Below, in pieces: positions 17,949 through 26,253 of a stretch of 42,288 bases of DNA (positions are counted from its first letter, which is position 1; each line of letters opens with the position of its first letter). This DNA comes from Leclercia adecarboxylata (GTDB lineage Bacteria > Pseudomonadota > Gammaproteobacteria > Enterobacterales > Enterobacteriaceae). Location of the stretch: contig NZ_CP098326.1 of assembly GCF_023639785.1 (NCBI RefSeq), positions 1-42,288 on the forward strand. Reading direction: 5' to 3'. Made by a program: the position numbers and the translations under genes. The notes beneath the pieces were generated by a model that was not told the DNA's origin, searched no databases, and saw only the letters and a list, made by a program, of their open reading frames with translations.

Positions 17949-18179
17949 TTAATTTTGGCCTTCGGGTGTACTACCCAGCACATCATCACGATCCGTCAGG
18001 TAATCTGAATCGGCTTTATCTACTTCAGCAAACGAACTCCAGCTGGGCCTCACGGGCTTGAGGATAAGTGACTCCCCTTCCCTCTGGATTTCCAGCTCGC
18101 TAACGCCCTCAAAGTCCATATCGCGGGGTATTCTGATCGCACGATTATTACCATTAACAAAAATAGAAACTTTACGCAT
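17949..18179 (-). CDS. Orphan AbrB/VapB-type antitoxin
   Basis: 76 aa from ATG 18179 (GGAA seven bases upstream; a start at 18194 is possible). Residues 1-45 show the SpoVT/AbrB antitoxin pattern seen in VapB: RKVSIFVNGNNRAIRIPRDM, then ELEIQREGESLILKPVRPSW. The C-terminal tail is acidic. A VapC toxin gene would normally overlap its 3' end, but 17797-17948 has no such frame, so it is an orphan or the remainder of a deleted pair. It follows the fipA-like gene leftward with a gap of about 17 bases. Confidence 0.75.
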   Translation of the reverse strand: MRKVSIFVNGNNRAIRIPRDMDFEGVSELEIQREGESLILKPVRPSWSSFAEVDKADSDYLTDRDDVLGSTPEGQN

Positions 18180-18196
18180 AATAATTTTCCACATTT

Positions 18197-18817
18197 CTAA
18201 AGAAGGCGGCCGATTTCGAAAAAGGCGGCTGTACGATAGTCAGTAACTCTCTCGCAGATCTTTCCGCTCATGTACCAGTAGTACCCGTCAGTGCTGATAA
18301 TATCGAGCAGATACCGCATATCATAAACTGTATCCGGTATCACGTCGCCCTCACCAGCCAGAATGCCGCTGGCAATAGAATGGTTCCCTCCATGTACAAA
18401 GCCTATCCGCCAGGGCATCCACAAAATAACACTGTGATTAATGTCCTGTACCCACGGATTGCCCTTAGCGCTGCCTATATCGGCTAAAGCACTCCTGTAC
18501 CGTGATTCGCTCCACGGCCACGGAAGGATCTTGGCCGTCGCAAGCGCCAGGGGGAAATCTTCAGCAGCAAGCCTGAGTGATTTCATGTGCGTGTAATCCA
18601 TCGCCCAGATGATTTTACTAAAGAAGAACTCGCGTTCGTTCATGTCCGGGCGCGCGTCCTGGCCTTCCGTGCCAACGGCCAGCAAATAATCGGCCTGAAT
18701 AGGCAGTATCAGCGCGCGCAGTAAGTCATGGATCGCCGGGTGCGGCAGTCTGCGCGCCAGATTAATTACCTGGTCGAACTTCAGCTTATCCAGCTTTCGT
18801 TTATCTGCCTGCACCAT
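18197..18817 (-). CDS. fipA: FipA-like fertility-inhibition protein
   Basis: 206 aa (about 23.5 kDa), soluble, starting ATG at 18817 where it overlaps the traI stop (TGATG). No catalytic motif is evident. Features include KRKLDKLKFDQVINLARRLPHPAIHDLLRAL at the N-terminus and an aromatic, Trp-rich middle (KILPWPWSESRY, HSVILWMPWRIGFVHGG). I assign it from position and size: pKM101 fipA encodes a protein of about 24 kDa located between the tra blocks. FipA inhibits transfer of IncP plasmids by acting on their TraG coupling protein. Homology itself was not tested. Confidence 0.6.
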   Translation of the reverse strand: MVQADKRKLDKLKFDQVINLARRLPHPAIHDLLRALILPIQADYLLAVGTEGQDARPDMNEREFFFSKIIWAMDYTHMKSLRLAAEDFPLALATAKILPWPWSESRYRSALADIGSAKGNPWVQDINHSVILWMPWRIGFVHGGNHSIASGILAGEGDVIPDTVYDMRYLLDIISTDGYYWYMSGKICERVTDYRTAAFFEIGRLL

Positions 18818-21800
18818 CAGATTTCATGGCCCCCTTCTTCATGCTCATGCTCATGATTATGTCCTTTACCGGCATGGCTCTGTTCAGCCTGCGACGCCTG
18901 CGGCATGGCGTAATCCTCGTAAATGCTGCTGTCAAAGTCATATTCTGCTGCTTCGGCATAATGCTCGTAATCCGCATAATCCTGCTCGCTCCACTGCTGA
19001 TCGTCGGCGGCCGCATAATCATGCGCCAGCTCGGCATCGTTGTGATGCGCTTCATGACGCCGCAGACCAACGGAATCATCCATTGGGTTCTGTTTAAGAT
19101 GAAAGGCGTCCTCTGCGTTGTTCACTGGCTGATAATCAGATCCGCTCGTCATGTTGTGTTCATCTGGTTTCTGGTTAAACGCCATGCTCTCCCCCGTAAC
19201 TCCTGTCAGACCTTTTTCAACTGATCGGGTTTCTAAACTTGTGTCGCGGCCAATATCCTTGAATCTCGCCTCAAGCCCAAAGAAGCGGTCGATTTCTGCG
19301 GCCGTGGTTTTGGGACTGTCGCGGCTCACGCTCGATGCCAGCGATTTTTTATCGTCGGTAAAAATTTCCACTTCATGACGCGCGCGCGAAATCCCCACAT
19401 AAAAAACGTCCTTAGATGTGGTAAGTGATTTGGTATCTATGTTGAACAACACGCGATCACAGGTAAGCCCCTGGGATTTGTGGACGGTGGTTGCATAGGC
19501 ATAGGACAGATAAGAGGCCTGGCTTTTGTCCAGCTCGACCGTGCGCCCTTTTTTGTCCTCAAGGGTCAGTTTTTCGCCTTCCACCGTTTTCACCGTGAAG
19601 CGGTCGCCGTTGGCAACGTCCAGCGTTTTATCGTTACGCGTTACCATGACCTTATCACCCGGCGCCAGCTCGGCGCTGACGGCCTGGTATACAGACAGCT
19701 TGGTGTGTGTGCGCGGGCTGAAAGCAATCTGCTCACCGCTGCTGCTTTCAACCGTTAATTTATTGCCCGGCCCGGTATCAAGAACGCGGTATGACTCGCC
19801 ACGCTTCATACCATTTTTGTAATCCTGTTCGGGGATAATGATTTGACCTTTACTGAAATAACGGCTGTCGCGGCGCTCCGCCTGTGTCGAGTCTACGCGA
19901 TCCAGTAGCGTGAAGGTTGCGCCGGTTCCGGCAAGCCCCAGGTTGCCCCGGATGTAGTCATTCAGGGTCTTGCGTGAGGCGTTCGTGCCGGAGATTATCA
20001 GTGTGGCATCCTGCTGTTCTGAGGACAGAGCCAGGTAGCGATCGGCAAGTTTAGCGAGCCGGGGCGCTTCTTCCTTCAGCTCATTCACGCCGGTAATATT
20101 TTTCAGGGCGCGCGCCGCATTGCCTTCAGCGGCATACTTAACCGCTTCAAGCAAAACCTCATTCTTCTGGCGCTGAATGTCTTTCATGTAGCTGGTCTGC
20201 ATACCTGCTTTGATCAGCTGTTCAAAGGGCTTACCGGCTTCTACTGCTTTCGTCTGTGACGTATCCCCCAGGAATACCGCGCGCGCGTTATGCTTCTCGA
20301 TAACTTCCATCAGCTGCTTCATCTGCCGGGCGGGAATAACCCCCGCTTCATCAATAAACACAACTGATTTTTCATCCAGCTTTTTATCCTTTGCTTTCAG
20401 GAACGCGGCAACGGTGCGGGCCGGTAATCCATCATCTTCAAGCGCTTTTTTCTGTGTCCCATAGGGGGCCAGCGCCGTGACCTTCTGCCCTTGTGACTCC
20501 AGCAGCTCCTTTGCTGCCATTGTCATATAACTTTTACCTGTACCGGCGTAACCATGTGCGGCAACAAAGCGATCTTTACTGGTCACAATTTCTGTAACCG
20601 CGCGCATCTGTTCCTGTTTGAGGGTTTTCCCGGCGAGCAGCTGGCCTGCAATCTCTGCGGTCAGCAGGCGCGGCATCTGTCCCCGGCCGCGTGATTCGAT
20701 AGTCAGAATGGTACGCTCAAGGCGGATACCCTCCACGGTAGTGACGCGATGGCTGGTTTTTTTAAGCCTGCCGTTTTTGATTCCTTCATCTACCGCAAAA
20801 CGGGCTTTATCTGCGCGCATCCCGCTATTTGTCAGCGAGTCGATCCACTCTTTACGCGTCAGAGTCTCGGCCATAACTGAAGCACCAACCTTCAGCGTTG
20901 ATTGATACCGGGCTTCGCCCTCGATGATGGCGCCCTTCTGTACCGCCTTCAGGTACGCTTTTTCTACATCGACCATTGAGGCATGGCCCAGCACCTGTTT
21001 ATTAGCGATCTGAATCAGCTTCTGGCGTTCAAAGCTGGCATCGCGCTCCGACAGCGACTTAACTGCAAACTGAATAGCCCGGTCAGCTTTAACCTGCGGG
21101 CTGGTAAAATCCGGGGCCGTGTTACGCGCAATATCAGCTTCATGGGGTTTTCCATGCCCCTGCCATTCCCGGTTATCAAAATCAATGCCGAGCGTTTTGG
21201 CGCGGCTGGCCCATTCCTGGTGAATTTCTTCACGGGAATGCTCTGTTTTCTTTTCACGCGTTGCCATCGAGACGCGGCTTTTCGTCTGCGCATCGGCGGT
21301 TTCCCGCGTAAGTCCCATTTCAGCAAGTCCCTTTTCAATTTGCTCTGACCGGCGAGAGAATGCGCGGATCTGCTCGTCTGAAAAATGAGCCATATCGAAC
21401 GTGTTATTTTTGCTGTTATAACGCAGCTCATAACCGGCTTTAGTCAGCTCAAGCGCCAGCTCCTGTTTGTAAACATCGCCCAGGTGCATTTTGTTACGCA
21501 TCAGCTCGTCGTTTTTGAGCGCGCGCCACTGGCCGTCCTCGCGCTGGGTCATGTTCATGACAAAAGCATGGGTGTGCAGATCCGGGTCAAGCGCCCTGGA
21601 CGTTTCGTGACGAAACGTTGCCACTACAAGATTGTTGGTGTTCTGCGTAACGGATTTACCCTTGTGAGTCGTCCGGGCCTGAGCAAGTTTTTCAGCTTCG
21701 CGCACGGCGGCAGCTACGGCTTTTTCATGCGCCTCGATAATGGTTTTATCACCGTGGATCAGCGCCTGCATGGATACCCCTTTAGGCGCTGAAAACGTCA

Positions 21801-22053
21801 GGTCATAGCCCAGACGCTCTTTTTTGGCATCGCCAACGTGCCGTTGCATCTGTGTGAAGGTATCAATTTCCCCGACAAGCAGCTCTTTAAACCGCGCTGA
21901 TTCAACGTCCCCGGATAAGCCGAGCGCTTCAGCTCCGGTTCCCTGCCAGGACGTAAATGATGAATCCTTGCTGTAGTAATCATCCTTTGCATCAGAGTAG
22001 TAGCCGACAACGCTAGTGACGTTCTGACGTGTAATGGTGGTTATATCAAGCAT
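18817..22053 (-). CDS. traI: TraI, MobF relaxase-helicase
   Basis: 1078 aa. The relaxase domain (1-300) has catalytic tyrosines Tyr18/Tyr19 and Tyr26/Tyr27 and the metal-binding triad His149, His160, His162 (FRHETSRALDPDLHTHAF). An SF1 RecD2-like helicase follows with Walker A HGYAGTGKSYMT near 500, Walker B VVFIDEAGVI near 570, and the late motif ATTVHKSQGLT near 900. The C-terminus is acidic and ends His-rich. It nicks oriT (about 24212), stays attached to the 5' end and unwinds the plasmid. It is translationally coupled to traJ upstream and fipA downstream. Confidence 0.95.
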   Translation of the reverse strand: MLDITTITRQNVTSVVGYYSDAKDDYYSKDSSFTSWQGTGAEALGLSGDVESARFKELLVGEIDTFTQMQRHVGDAKKERLGYDLTFSAPKGVSMQALIHGDKTIIEAHEKAVAAAVREAEKLAQARTTHKGKSVTQNTNNLVVATFRHETSRALDPDLHTHAFVMNMTQREDGQWRALKNDELMRNKMHLGDVYKQELALELTKAGYELRYNSKNNTFDMAHFSDEQIRAFSRRSEQIEKGLAEMGLTRETADAQTKSRVSMATREKKTEHSREEIHQEWASRAKTLGIDFDNREWQGHGKPHEADIARNTAPDFTSPQVKADRAIQFAVKSLSERDASFERQKLIQIANKQVLGHASMVDVEKAYLKAVQKGAIIEGEARYQSTLKVGASVMAETLTRKEWIDSLTNSGMRADKARFAVDEGIKNGRLKKTSHRVTTVEGIRLERTILTIESRGRGQMPRLLTAEIAGQLLAGKTLKQEQMRAVTEIVTSKDRFVAAHGYAGTGKSYMTMAAKELLESQGQKVTALAPYGTQKKALEDDGLPARTVAAFLKAKDKKLDEKSVVFIDEAGVIPARQMKQLMEVIEKHNARAVFLGDTSQTKAVEAGKPFEQLIKAGMQTSYMKDIQRQKNEVLLEAVKYAAEGNAARALKNITGVNELKEEAPRLAKLADRYLALSSEQQDATLIISGTNASRKTLNDYIRGNLGLAGTGATFTLLDRVDSTQAERRDSRYFSKGQIIIPEQDYKNGMKRGESYRVLDTGPGNKLTVESSSGEQIAFSPRTHTKLSVYQAVSAELAPGDKVMVTRNDKTLDVANGDRFTVKTVEGEKLTLEDKKGRTVELDKSQASYLSYAYATTVHKSQGLTCDRVLFNIDTKSLTTSKDVFYVGISRARHEVEIFTDDKKSLASSVSRDSPKTTAAEIDRFFGLEARFKDIGRDTSLETRSVEKGLTGVTGESMAFNQKPDEHNMTSGSDYQPVNNAEDAFHLKQNPMDDSVGLRRHEAHHNDAELAHDYAAADDQQWSEQDYADYEHYAEAAEYDFDSSIYEDYAMPQASQAEQSHAGKGHNHEHEHEEGGHEI

Positions 22054-23582
22054 CAGATTTCCCTCAGTTCAATGCCAGGAACGGGATTTTTACGCTGGTA
22101 TTTAATGTACTTAGCCTTGAACTTAGCGACGGGCATATCACCAGGTAACGCCAGATAGCCAGTGAGGTTTGGCAACATGGAGATTTCGGTAGGCGTTACT
22201 GCGCGAACTACCTTAACGTCGCGGCGTTTTCGGATAATCCAGGGTTTTTGCGGATCGGATTCTTTACGCTCAACTTCGCCTTCAATTTCACCGAGTGAGC
22301 GAGACATATGATCCAGCGTATCTTCACCGAGACGGCTGCCGCCCAGCACAATGTTAGAACGCAGGTTAGCCAGAATGGTTTGGGCCATATCACGGCCGTA
22401 AACTTTAACCAGCTGGGAAAAGGTCTGATAGCCTGCAAAAACACACAGACCGCTTTTGCGCCCTTTGGTCAGGGCATCATTGAGGTTTGGCAGATACTGG
22501 AGTGATTCCAGTTCGTCTATAAATACATTAATGCGACCTTCTTTTTCCCCCATACCCAGGACGATAGAAAAAATCGAATCCAGCCAGCAGGAAATTAGCG
22601 GATTAAGCGACTTTTTCATTTCCTCCTGCCAGGTGATAAATAAGGTTCCCGGCTTTCCATCATCAAGCCAGTCACGCAGGGAAAAATTACCTTCCGGCAT
22701 TTTCAAATGAGGTGCAAGATTCTTACTGAGAACGAAACGCGCGCTTCCTACAGCTTTTTCTGAGCCTGAAAAAATAGCTTCAGCAGGTGTGCCGGTTAGA
22801 AATTCCTTTAGCTTTTTCTGGTCAACGTTACAGGCCCAGTGAATTACTTCTTCCATTGTTACTGTATTGTAGAGGCTGTGAAGTTTCTTGGATACTTCAC
22901 TAAAAATAAGGCGACCATACCCGAACCATTCTTCAGTAGCCATATCAGGACTTTCCTGAACAATAGAGTTTACGAGTCGCTCATAATCATAGGAACGACG
23001 AATCTCATTAAAGAAAACCCAGCCTTTCGTGCGTTTATCATAGGCGTTTAGAATAGCGTCTCCGGGTCGATAAAAGTTCTTCAGGAAGCCACCGTTTGGG
23101 TCTAGTACGATATTTTTGCCGCCTCTCTTTATACTCTTAAACAACAGCTCGTTGAAAATTGTGGTTTTACCTGTACCAGTTGTACCGGCAATTGAAAAAT
23201 GCAGATTCTCCGCTTCAACAGGAATTGGGATATTGGCAACAGTTAATTGATCAACACCTCTTTGACGGGTTTTGTCTGCGAGAGTTCTGGCACGAACAAG
23301 CTCTGTCCCGCGAAAAATCTTTTTAAACCTCTCGCCCTTAAACACGCGAGTTTTATCATAAAGAATAAAGGCGACAAGCCCGGCAATTCCAATAACCCAA
23401 CCAGCTATTAAAGCAGACCACAAGGGCCATAATGAAAAGGTATTCTTGACTAAATAGGGGACAAGATATTTAGCAGTTGAAGGGTCAATGCCATAGGTAA
23501 ATTTTGCGACTAAAAACCACACCAGTACCGGCGGCAGGGTAATGGCAAATAAAAAAGCTAATCCTCTTTCTCTTTCGTCCAT
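22053..23582 (-). CDS. traJ: TraJ, VirD4/TrwB-type coupling protein
   Basis: 509 aa. Two N-terminal membrane helices (about 8-26 and 50-75) are followed by a soluble ATPase domain with Walker A AGTTGTGKTT (133-142), Walker B RINVFIDELESL near 340 and the motif ALTKGRKSGLCVFAGYQ near 370. It links the TraI-DNA complex to the secretion channel and pumps DNA. It overlaps traI by one base (stop/start), and traK ends one base upstream, so traKJI is one operon. Confidence 0.94.
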   Translation of the reverse strand: MDERERGLAFLFAITLPPVLVWFLVAKFTYGIDPSTAKYLVPYLVKNTFSLWPLWSALIAGWVIGIAGLVAFILYDKTRVFKGERFKKIFRGTELVRARTLADKTRQRGVDQLTVANIPIPVEAENLHFSIAGTTGTGKTTIFNELLFKSIKRGGKNIVLDPNGGFLKNFYRPGDAILNAYDKRTKGWVFFNEIRRSYDYERLVNSIVQESPDMATEEWFGYGRLIFSEVSKKLHSLYNTVTMEEVIHWACNVDQKKLKEFLTGTPAEAIFSGSEKAVGSARFVLSKNLAPHLKMPEGNFSLRDWLDDGKPGTLFITWQEEMKKSLNPLISCWLDSIFSIVLGMGEKEGRINVFIDELESLQYLPNLNDALTKGRKSGLCVFAGYQTFSQLVKVYGRDMAQTILANLRSNIVLGGSRLGEDTLDHMSRSLGEIEGEVERKESDPQKPWIIRKRRDVKVVRAVTPTEISMLPNLTGYLALPGDMPVAKFKAKYIKYQRKNPVPGIELREI

Positions 23583-23583
23583 T

Positions 23584-24000
23584 TTAGCGCTCCTTTTTTG
23601 GTTCCCAGATTTTGTAGCCGTTACGCTCCAGTTCCGCTTTGGCCGCTTTGTTTTTACCCGGTTCAGCTATCGAACGAAGAAGGATCAGCGTTTCAATGGC
23701 AAGCGACTCATGCAACATCATCTGGCCTGCCGGTGGGAATTTCACGCTGGATAGCGTTTCGGTTATCGCCTTCAACTCGTCACGTAGTGATCCAAAATCA
23801 GCATCTGAAGCACGGTCAAAAAGGTAATCAAGTTTTCGATTCACGTCGCCCAGCTGGTCGGCCACGATTTTCAAACCTGACTCTCGATCACCCGGCCCGG
23901 CTTCAAGGCAGCGGCGCAGATATTCTGACCGATTCCCACCAGAAACCCGGTCTATATAGGCCAAAAGTTCATCTGATACTTTTGCTGTAATTGTTGGCAT
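23584..24000 (-). CDS. traK: TraK, oriT-binding ribbon-helix-helix accessory protein
   Basis: 138 aa from ATG 24000, behind GAGGG. A longer frame to 24057 runs into the promoter and is rejected. The N-terminal ribbon-helix-helix is MPTITAKVSDELLAYIDRVSGGNRSEYLRRCL. A helical tetramerisation domain follows (LKIVADQLGDVNRKLDYLF). TrwA, its R388 relative, binds oriT, helps the relaxase nick and represses its own operon. The palindrome inside the traK promoter spacer fits the same autoregulation. Confidence 0.88.
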   Translation of the reverse strand: MPTITAKVSDELLAYIDRVSGGNRSEYLRRCLEAGPGDRESGLKIVADQLGDVNRKLDYLFDRASDADFGSLRDELKAITETLSSVKFPPAGQMMLHESLAIETLILLRSIAEPGKNKAAKAELERNGYKIWEPKKER

Positions 24001-24056
24001 CAAGCCCTCACTTTGTGCAATTTTTAAACGAAAATTGGAGTATCCAATACGGTGCA

Positions 24057-24085
24057 ATCATAGTATTACCAAAGTAATAAATCAA
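24057..24085 (-). promoter_or_regulatory. traKJI promoter with internal palindrome
   Basis: Leftward -35 TTGATT (24085-24080), 17-bp spacer, -10 TATGAT (24062-24057). The spacer is the palindrome TATTACTTTGGTAATA (24079-24064). Similar half-sites (GTAAT, GTAATACC) recur at 24110-24128. It is a good candidate for TraK autoregulation. Confidence 0.75.
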
Positions 24086-24182
24086 ATAAGCATATTATCA
24101 ATAACTTATATGGTAATTGTAATACCTAGATATTACGGCTATAAACTTAGATTTCTCTTTTTTGGTTTTAAATCATTGGGAT

Positions 24183-24230
24183 AGCGTGATTTATCACGCT
24201 GCGTTAGGTGTATAGCAGGTTAAGGGATAA
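24183..24230 (+). other. oriT core: hairpin and predicted nic
   Basis: The inverted repeat AGCGTGAT-TT-ATCACGCT (24183-24200) is followed 11 bases later by GTGTATAGCAGG. Comparison with the R388-type nick (TCT/ATAGCC) places nic between 24211 and 24212 on the plus strand. If so, the plus strand from 24212 rightward (stb, then CUP modules) enters the recipient first and traKJI/tra enter last, as described for pKM101. The exact nick base is inference. Confidence 0.75.
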
Positions 24231-24302
24231 AAAATCATCTTTTTTGGTAGGAGCGATCTCCGTAGGTTAAGGGCTATCTGGCTAAAAAGCGTCCTATTCT
24301 TT

Positions 24303-24326
24303 GATGGTCATGCTCGCATGACCATC
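24303..24326. repeat. oriT inverted repeat
   Basis: Perfect 11-bp arms GATGGTCATGC and GCATGACCATC separated by TC. Too tight a loop for an RNA hairpin; more likely a protein-binding palindrome in the oriT region or a cruciform in the transferred strand. Confidence 0.7.
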
Positions 24327-24338
24327 TGAGTAGCCAGA

Positions 24339-24468
24339 AACTACGGAGAAACTACAGATAGACTACAGAAACCGACTGTATCACCTGGTTGATAACTACA
24401 AATCGACTACAACTAAACTACAGAATTACGTGACAGACTACTCAAAAACTACAGGTAAACTACAAAAT
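24339..24468 (+). repeat. Phased 11-bp direct repeats (oriT/StbA region)
   Basis: Tandem 11-bp units with consensus (A/G)ACTACAGAnA. Exact-phase copies start at 24339, 24350 and 24361, two degenerate units follow (24372, 24383), then 24394, 24405 and 24416. After a 9-bp unit they resume at 24436, 24447 and 24458. One unit per helical turn puts all sites on one DNA face. IncN oriT regions are known for a series of 11-bp direct repeats. The block lies just before the stb promoter, so StbA is the likely binder. Confidence 0.85.
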
Positions 24469-24472
24469 ATCG

Positions 24473-24522
24473 TTGACCCCTGCATATCGGTGCTGTAGAG
24501 TCAGCTTCATACAACGGAGGGG
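24473..24522 (+). promoter_or_regulatory. stbABC promoter and ribosome site
   Basis: -35 TTGACC (24473-24478), 17-bp spacer, -10 TAGAGT (24496-24501), then GGAGGGG a few bases before the stbA ATG. It starts five bases after the last 11-bp repeat, so StbA bound to the repeats could repress it. Confidence 0.75.
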
Positions 24523-24524
24523 TT

Positions 24525-24959
24525 ATGAATAAAGCTGCTGATCTGAAACCCCGCAACTTATCGGCTGCTGTCAGATTGCGCCTGGATGAAATCGAGAACT
24601 GGCTGGACAGGGGAATTACACGGCAGGAAATTGCTGAAATCCTCGGCAGCGAATACAGCTTTTCGGTGACGGCCAAAGGGCTTGAGATGGCACTGTATAG
24701 AGCGCGGCAAAACCGGAAAAGTGTATTGCACAATACACATGATAGTAAGCCGGGTGATGATGATAGTGTATTGCACAATACACAAGTTAAGAGTAGCGCG
24801 AAGGGTACAGAGGAAAATGTATTGCACAATACACAAAAACCCTCTGACCCTGAACCGCATGAAAGTGAAAAGGTAGATAGTCCCGGCATTATTGATAAAG
24901 AGTTCTTCAATAAAATCGGTGAGGATTTCGACCCTAAGAAGTTCAACAAAAAATTCTGA
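24525..24959 (+). CDS. stbA: StbA, plasmid stability DNA-binding protein
   Basis: 144 aa. The N-terminal 65 residues form the DNA-binding part (SAAVRLRLDEIENWLDRGITRQEIAEILGSEYSFSVT, helix-turn-helix type). The C-terminal 80 residues are polar and look disordered, and contain the pentapeptide VLHNT three times. In R388, StbA secures segregation without a ParA partner and binds repeats near oriT. The three VLHNT units are each encoded by the same DNA palindrome GTGTATTGCACAATACAC, which also occurs outside this gene (see findings). It is the first gene of the operon and is followed eight bases later by stbB. Confidence 0.88.
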   Translation: MNKAADLKPRNLSAAVRLRLDEIENWLDRGITRQEIAEILGSEYSFSVTAKGLEMALYRARQNRKSVLHNTHDSKPGDDDSVLHNTQVKSSAKGTEENVLHNTQKPSDPEPHESEKVDSPGIIDKEFFNKIGEDFDPKKFNKKF

Positions 24960-24967
24960 GGTGATTT

Positions 24968-25684
24968 ATGAAAGTAGCGGTAATCAATTACAGTGGCAGC
25001 GTTGGTAAAACCTTAATTTCATCCTACCTGTTAGCCCCGCGTCTGACTGGTGCAAAGTTCTATGCGGTAGAAACTATCAACCAGTCTGCTTCCGATCTGG
25101 GTATTGAGGATGTTACCAGTTTTAAAGGTGATGACTTTTCACGGTTGATTGAAGATATTGTTTTTGAAGATGCAGGGATTATTGATATTGGCGCGTCAAA
25201 CGTCGAAGCGTTCCTGATGGCAATGTCTCGCTTTGACAGTGGCGCAAATGAATTTGATAAATATGTAATCCCGGTTACGCCTGATAATAAGGCTATTGAT
25301 GAAAGCCTGAAAACAGCTCACACGTTAAGTAAGGCAGGTGTGAGCAGCAAGAAAATTATCTTTGTTCCAAACCGCATTAGCCCAGACAGTGAAGTAGAAG
25401 ATGTACTGGCGCCGGTATTTGAATTTGTCAAAGAAACCAAAATTGGCAAAATCAGCAAGAAGGCTGTGATTTACAACAGTGAGGTTTTCGAATATCTGGC
25501 GTTTCATCGTATCTCATTCGAAGCATTGACCGCTGAAGATCCTGAAGAATTTAAATCCCGTGCAAAACAAACAACGGATGCTGACGAGCGCAAAAAACTG
25601 GCCCGCCGTTATACATACATGAAACAGGCGATTCCGGTAAAAGCTAATCTCGATAAAGCATATGCGGCTTTAATGGGAGAATAA
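24968..25684 (+). CDS. stbB: StbB, ParA/MinD-like ATPase
   Basis: 238 aa. The P-loop at the N-terminus (INYSGSVGKTLIS, Gly10-Thr15) is a deviant Walker A. The Walker B-like segment is DAGIIDIGASNVEAF near 78, then KYVIPVTPDNKAIDES near 100. In R388, StbB is needed for conjugation and counteracts StbA-dependent positioning. Full length. It is in one operon with stbA and stbC (one-base gap to stbC). Confidence 0.9.
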   Translation: MKVAVINYSGSVGKTLISSYLLAPRLTGAKFYAVETINQSASDLGIEDVTSFKGDDFSRLIEDIVFEDAGIIDIGASNVEAFLMAMSRFDSGANEFDKYVIPVTPDNKAIDESLKTAHTLSKAGVSSKKIIFVPNRISPDSEVEDVLAPVFEFVKETKIGKISKKAVIYNSEVFEYLAFHRISFEALTAEDPEEFKSRAKQTTDADERKKLARRYTYMKQAIPVKANLDKAYAALMGE

Positions 25685-25685
25685 A

Positions 25686-26054
25686 ATGGAAAAGCAGCCG
25701 GATAAATTTGAAGTTCTGATGGACTGGTTTTTAGGTGACGCGAAGGAAATCACCGCAACTCAGAAAGAAATGACTCTGCAACTTTCTGAGCTTTCGGAAA
25801 AGCTGGCAAAAGACACCGTTAGTTTAGGAGAGACGGCAGACTCTCTTAAACGGGCTTTAGTAGAAAACCAGCGTTCAATTAGCCTGGCAATTAGTGATGA
25901 TGCTAAAGCGCGTGAGGAATTTCTTGCTAAATTCCGCCGTGCGCAGGCGTCCAGTGCTGAGACGTTTACCCGTCAGATCCTTTTTATTACTGCTGGCTGC
26001 ACTATCGTGGGCGCCGCTGTGGGCGCTGCGATAGCAATAATCCTACTGAGGTAA
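25686..26054 (+). CDS. stbC: StbC, tail-anchored membrane protein
   Basis: 122 aa. A helical coiled-coil body (about residues 15-90, EITATQKEMTLQLSELSEKLAKD) is followed by one hydrophobic C-terminal segment (about 98-121, ILFITAGCTIVGAAVGAAIAIILL). The third stb gene in IncN/IncW plasmids is of this size and its role is not established. A terminator follows at once. Confidence 0.85.
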   Translation: MEKQPDKFEVLMDWFLGDAKEITATQKEMTLQLSELSEKLAKDTVSLGETADSLKRALVENQRSISLAISDDAKAREEFLAKFRRAQASSAETFTRQILFITAGCTIVGAAVGAAIAIILLR

Positions 26055-26058
26055 TGCA

Positions 26059-26083
26059 AACCGGGCGTGTCCCGGTTTTTTTT
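26059..26083 (+). terminator. stb operon terminator
   Basis: AACCGGG-CGTGT-CCCGGTT followed by TTTTTT, five bases after the stbC stop. Confidence 0.9.
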
Positions 26084-26084
26084 C

Positions 26085-26205
26085 AAGCGGAGCGCGGAGG
26101 CCGCAGGCCGGAGGCATTAGTGGCCGCCGCCCGCGTAAGCGGGGCGAGACGCGCAGCGGCTCGATGCGCAGCACGGCAGAACGGCCCCGCAGGGGTAATG
26201 CCCGG
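26085..26205. repeat. GC-rich module-border repeat, copy 1
   Basis: About 120 bp beginning AAGCGGAGCGCGGAGG and ending CCCCGCAGGGGTAATGCCCGG. Close copies lie at 27815-27930, 28387-28502, 30196-30312 and 34194-34312. Internal short palindromes (CCGCAGGCCGG, GGCCCCGCAGGGG) could fold. No coding frame is supported. Confidence 0.85.
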
Positions 26206-26214
26206 TTTTATTCT

Positions 26215-26242
26215 GCGTGACTGTCACGCGTGACGGTCACAA
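26215..26242. promoter_or_regulatory. Tandem GCGTGAC-N-GTCACGC operators
   Basis: Perfect palindrome GCGTGACTGTCACGC at 26215-26229, overlapping a second, slightly imperfect copy (GCGTGACGGTCAC at 26228-26240). They end against the ribosome site of the following regulator-like gene, and further copies lie at 26330-26344 (inside that gene) and 35210-35224. This placement suggests autorepression. Confidence 0.75.
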
Positions 26243-26253
26243 GGAGGAAAGTG

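Noticed and set aside
24339..24468. CRISPR-like array
   Set aside because: Units are 11 bp and contiguous with no spacers; they are phased protein-binding repeats of the oriT/stb region.
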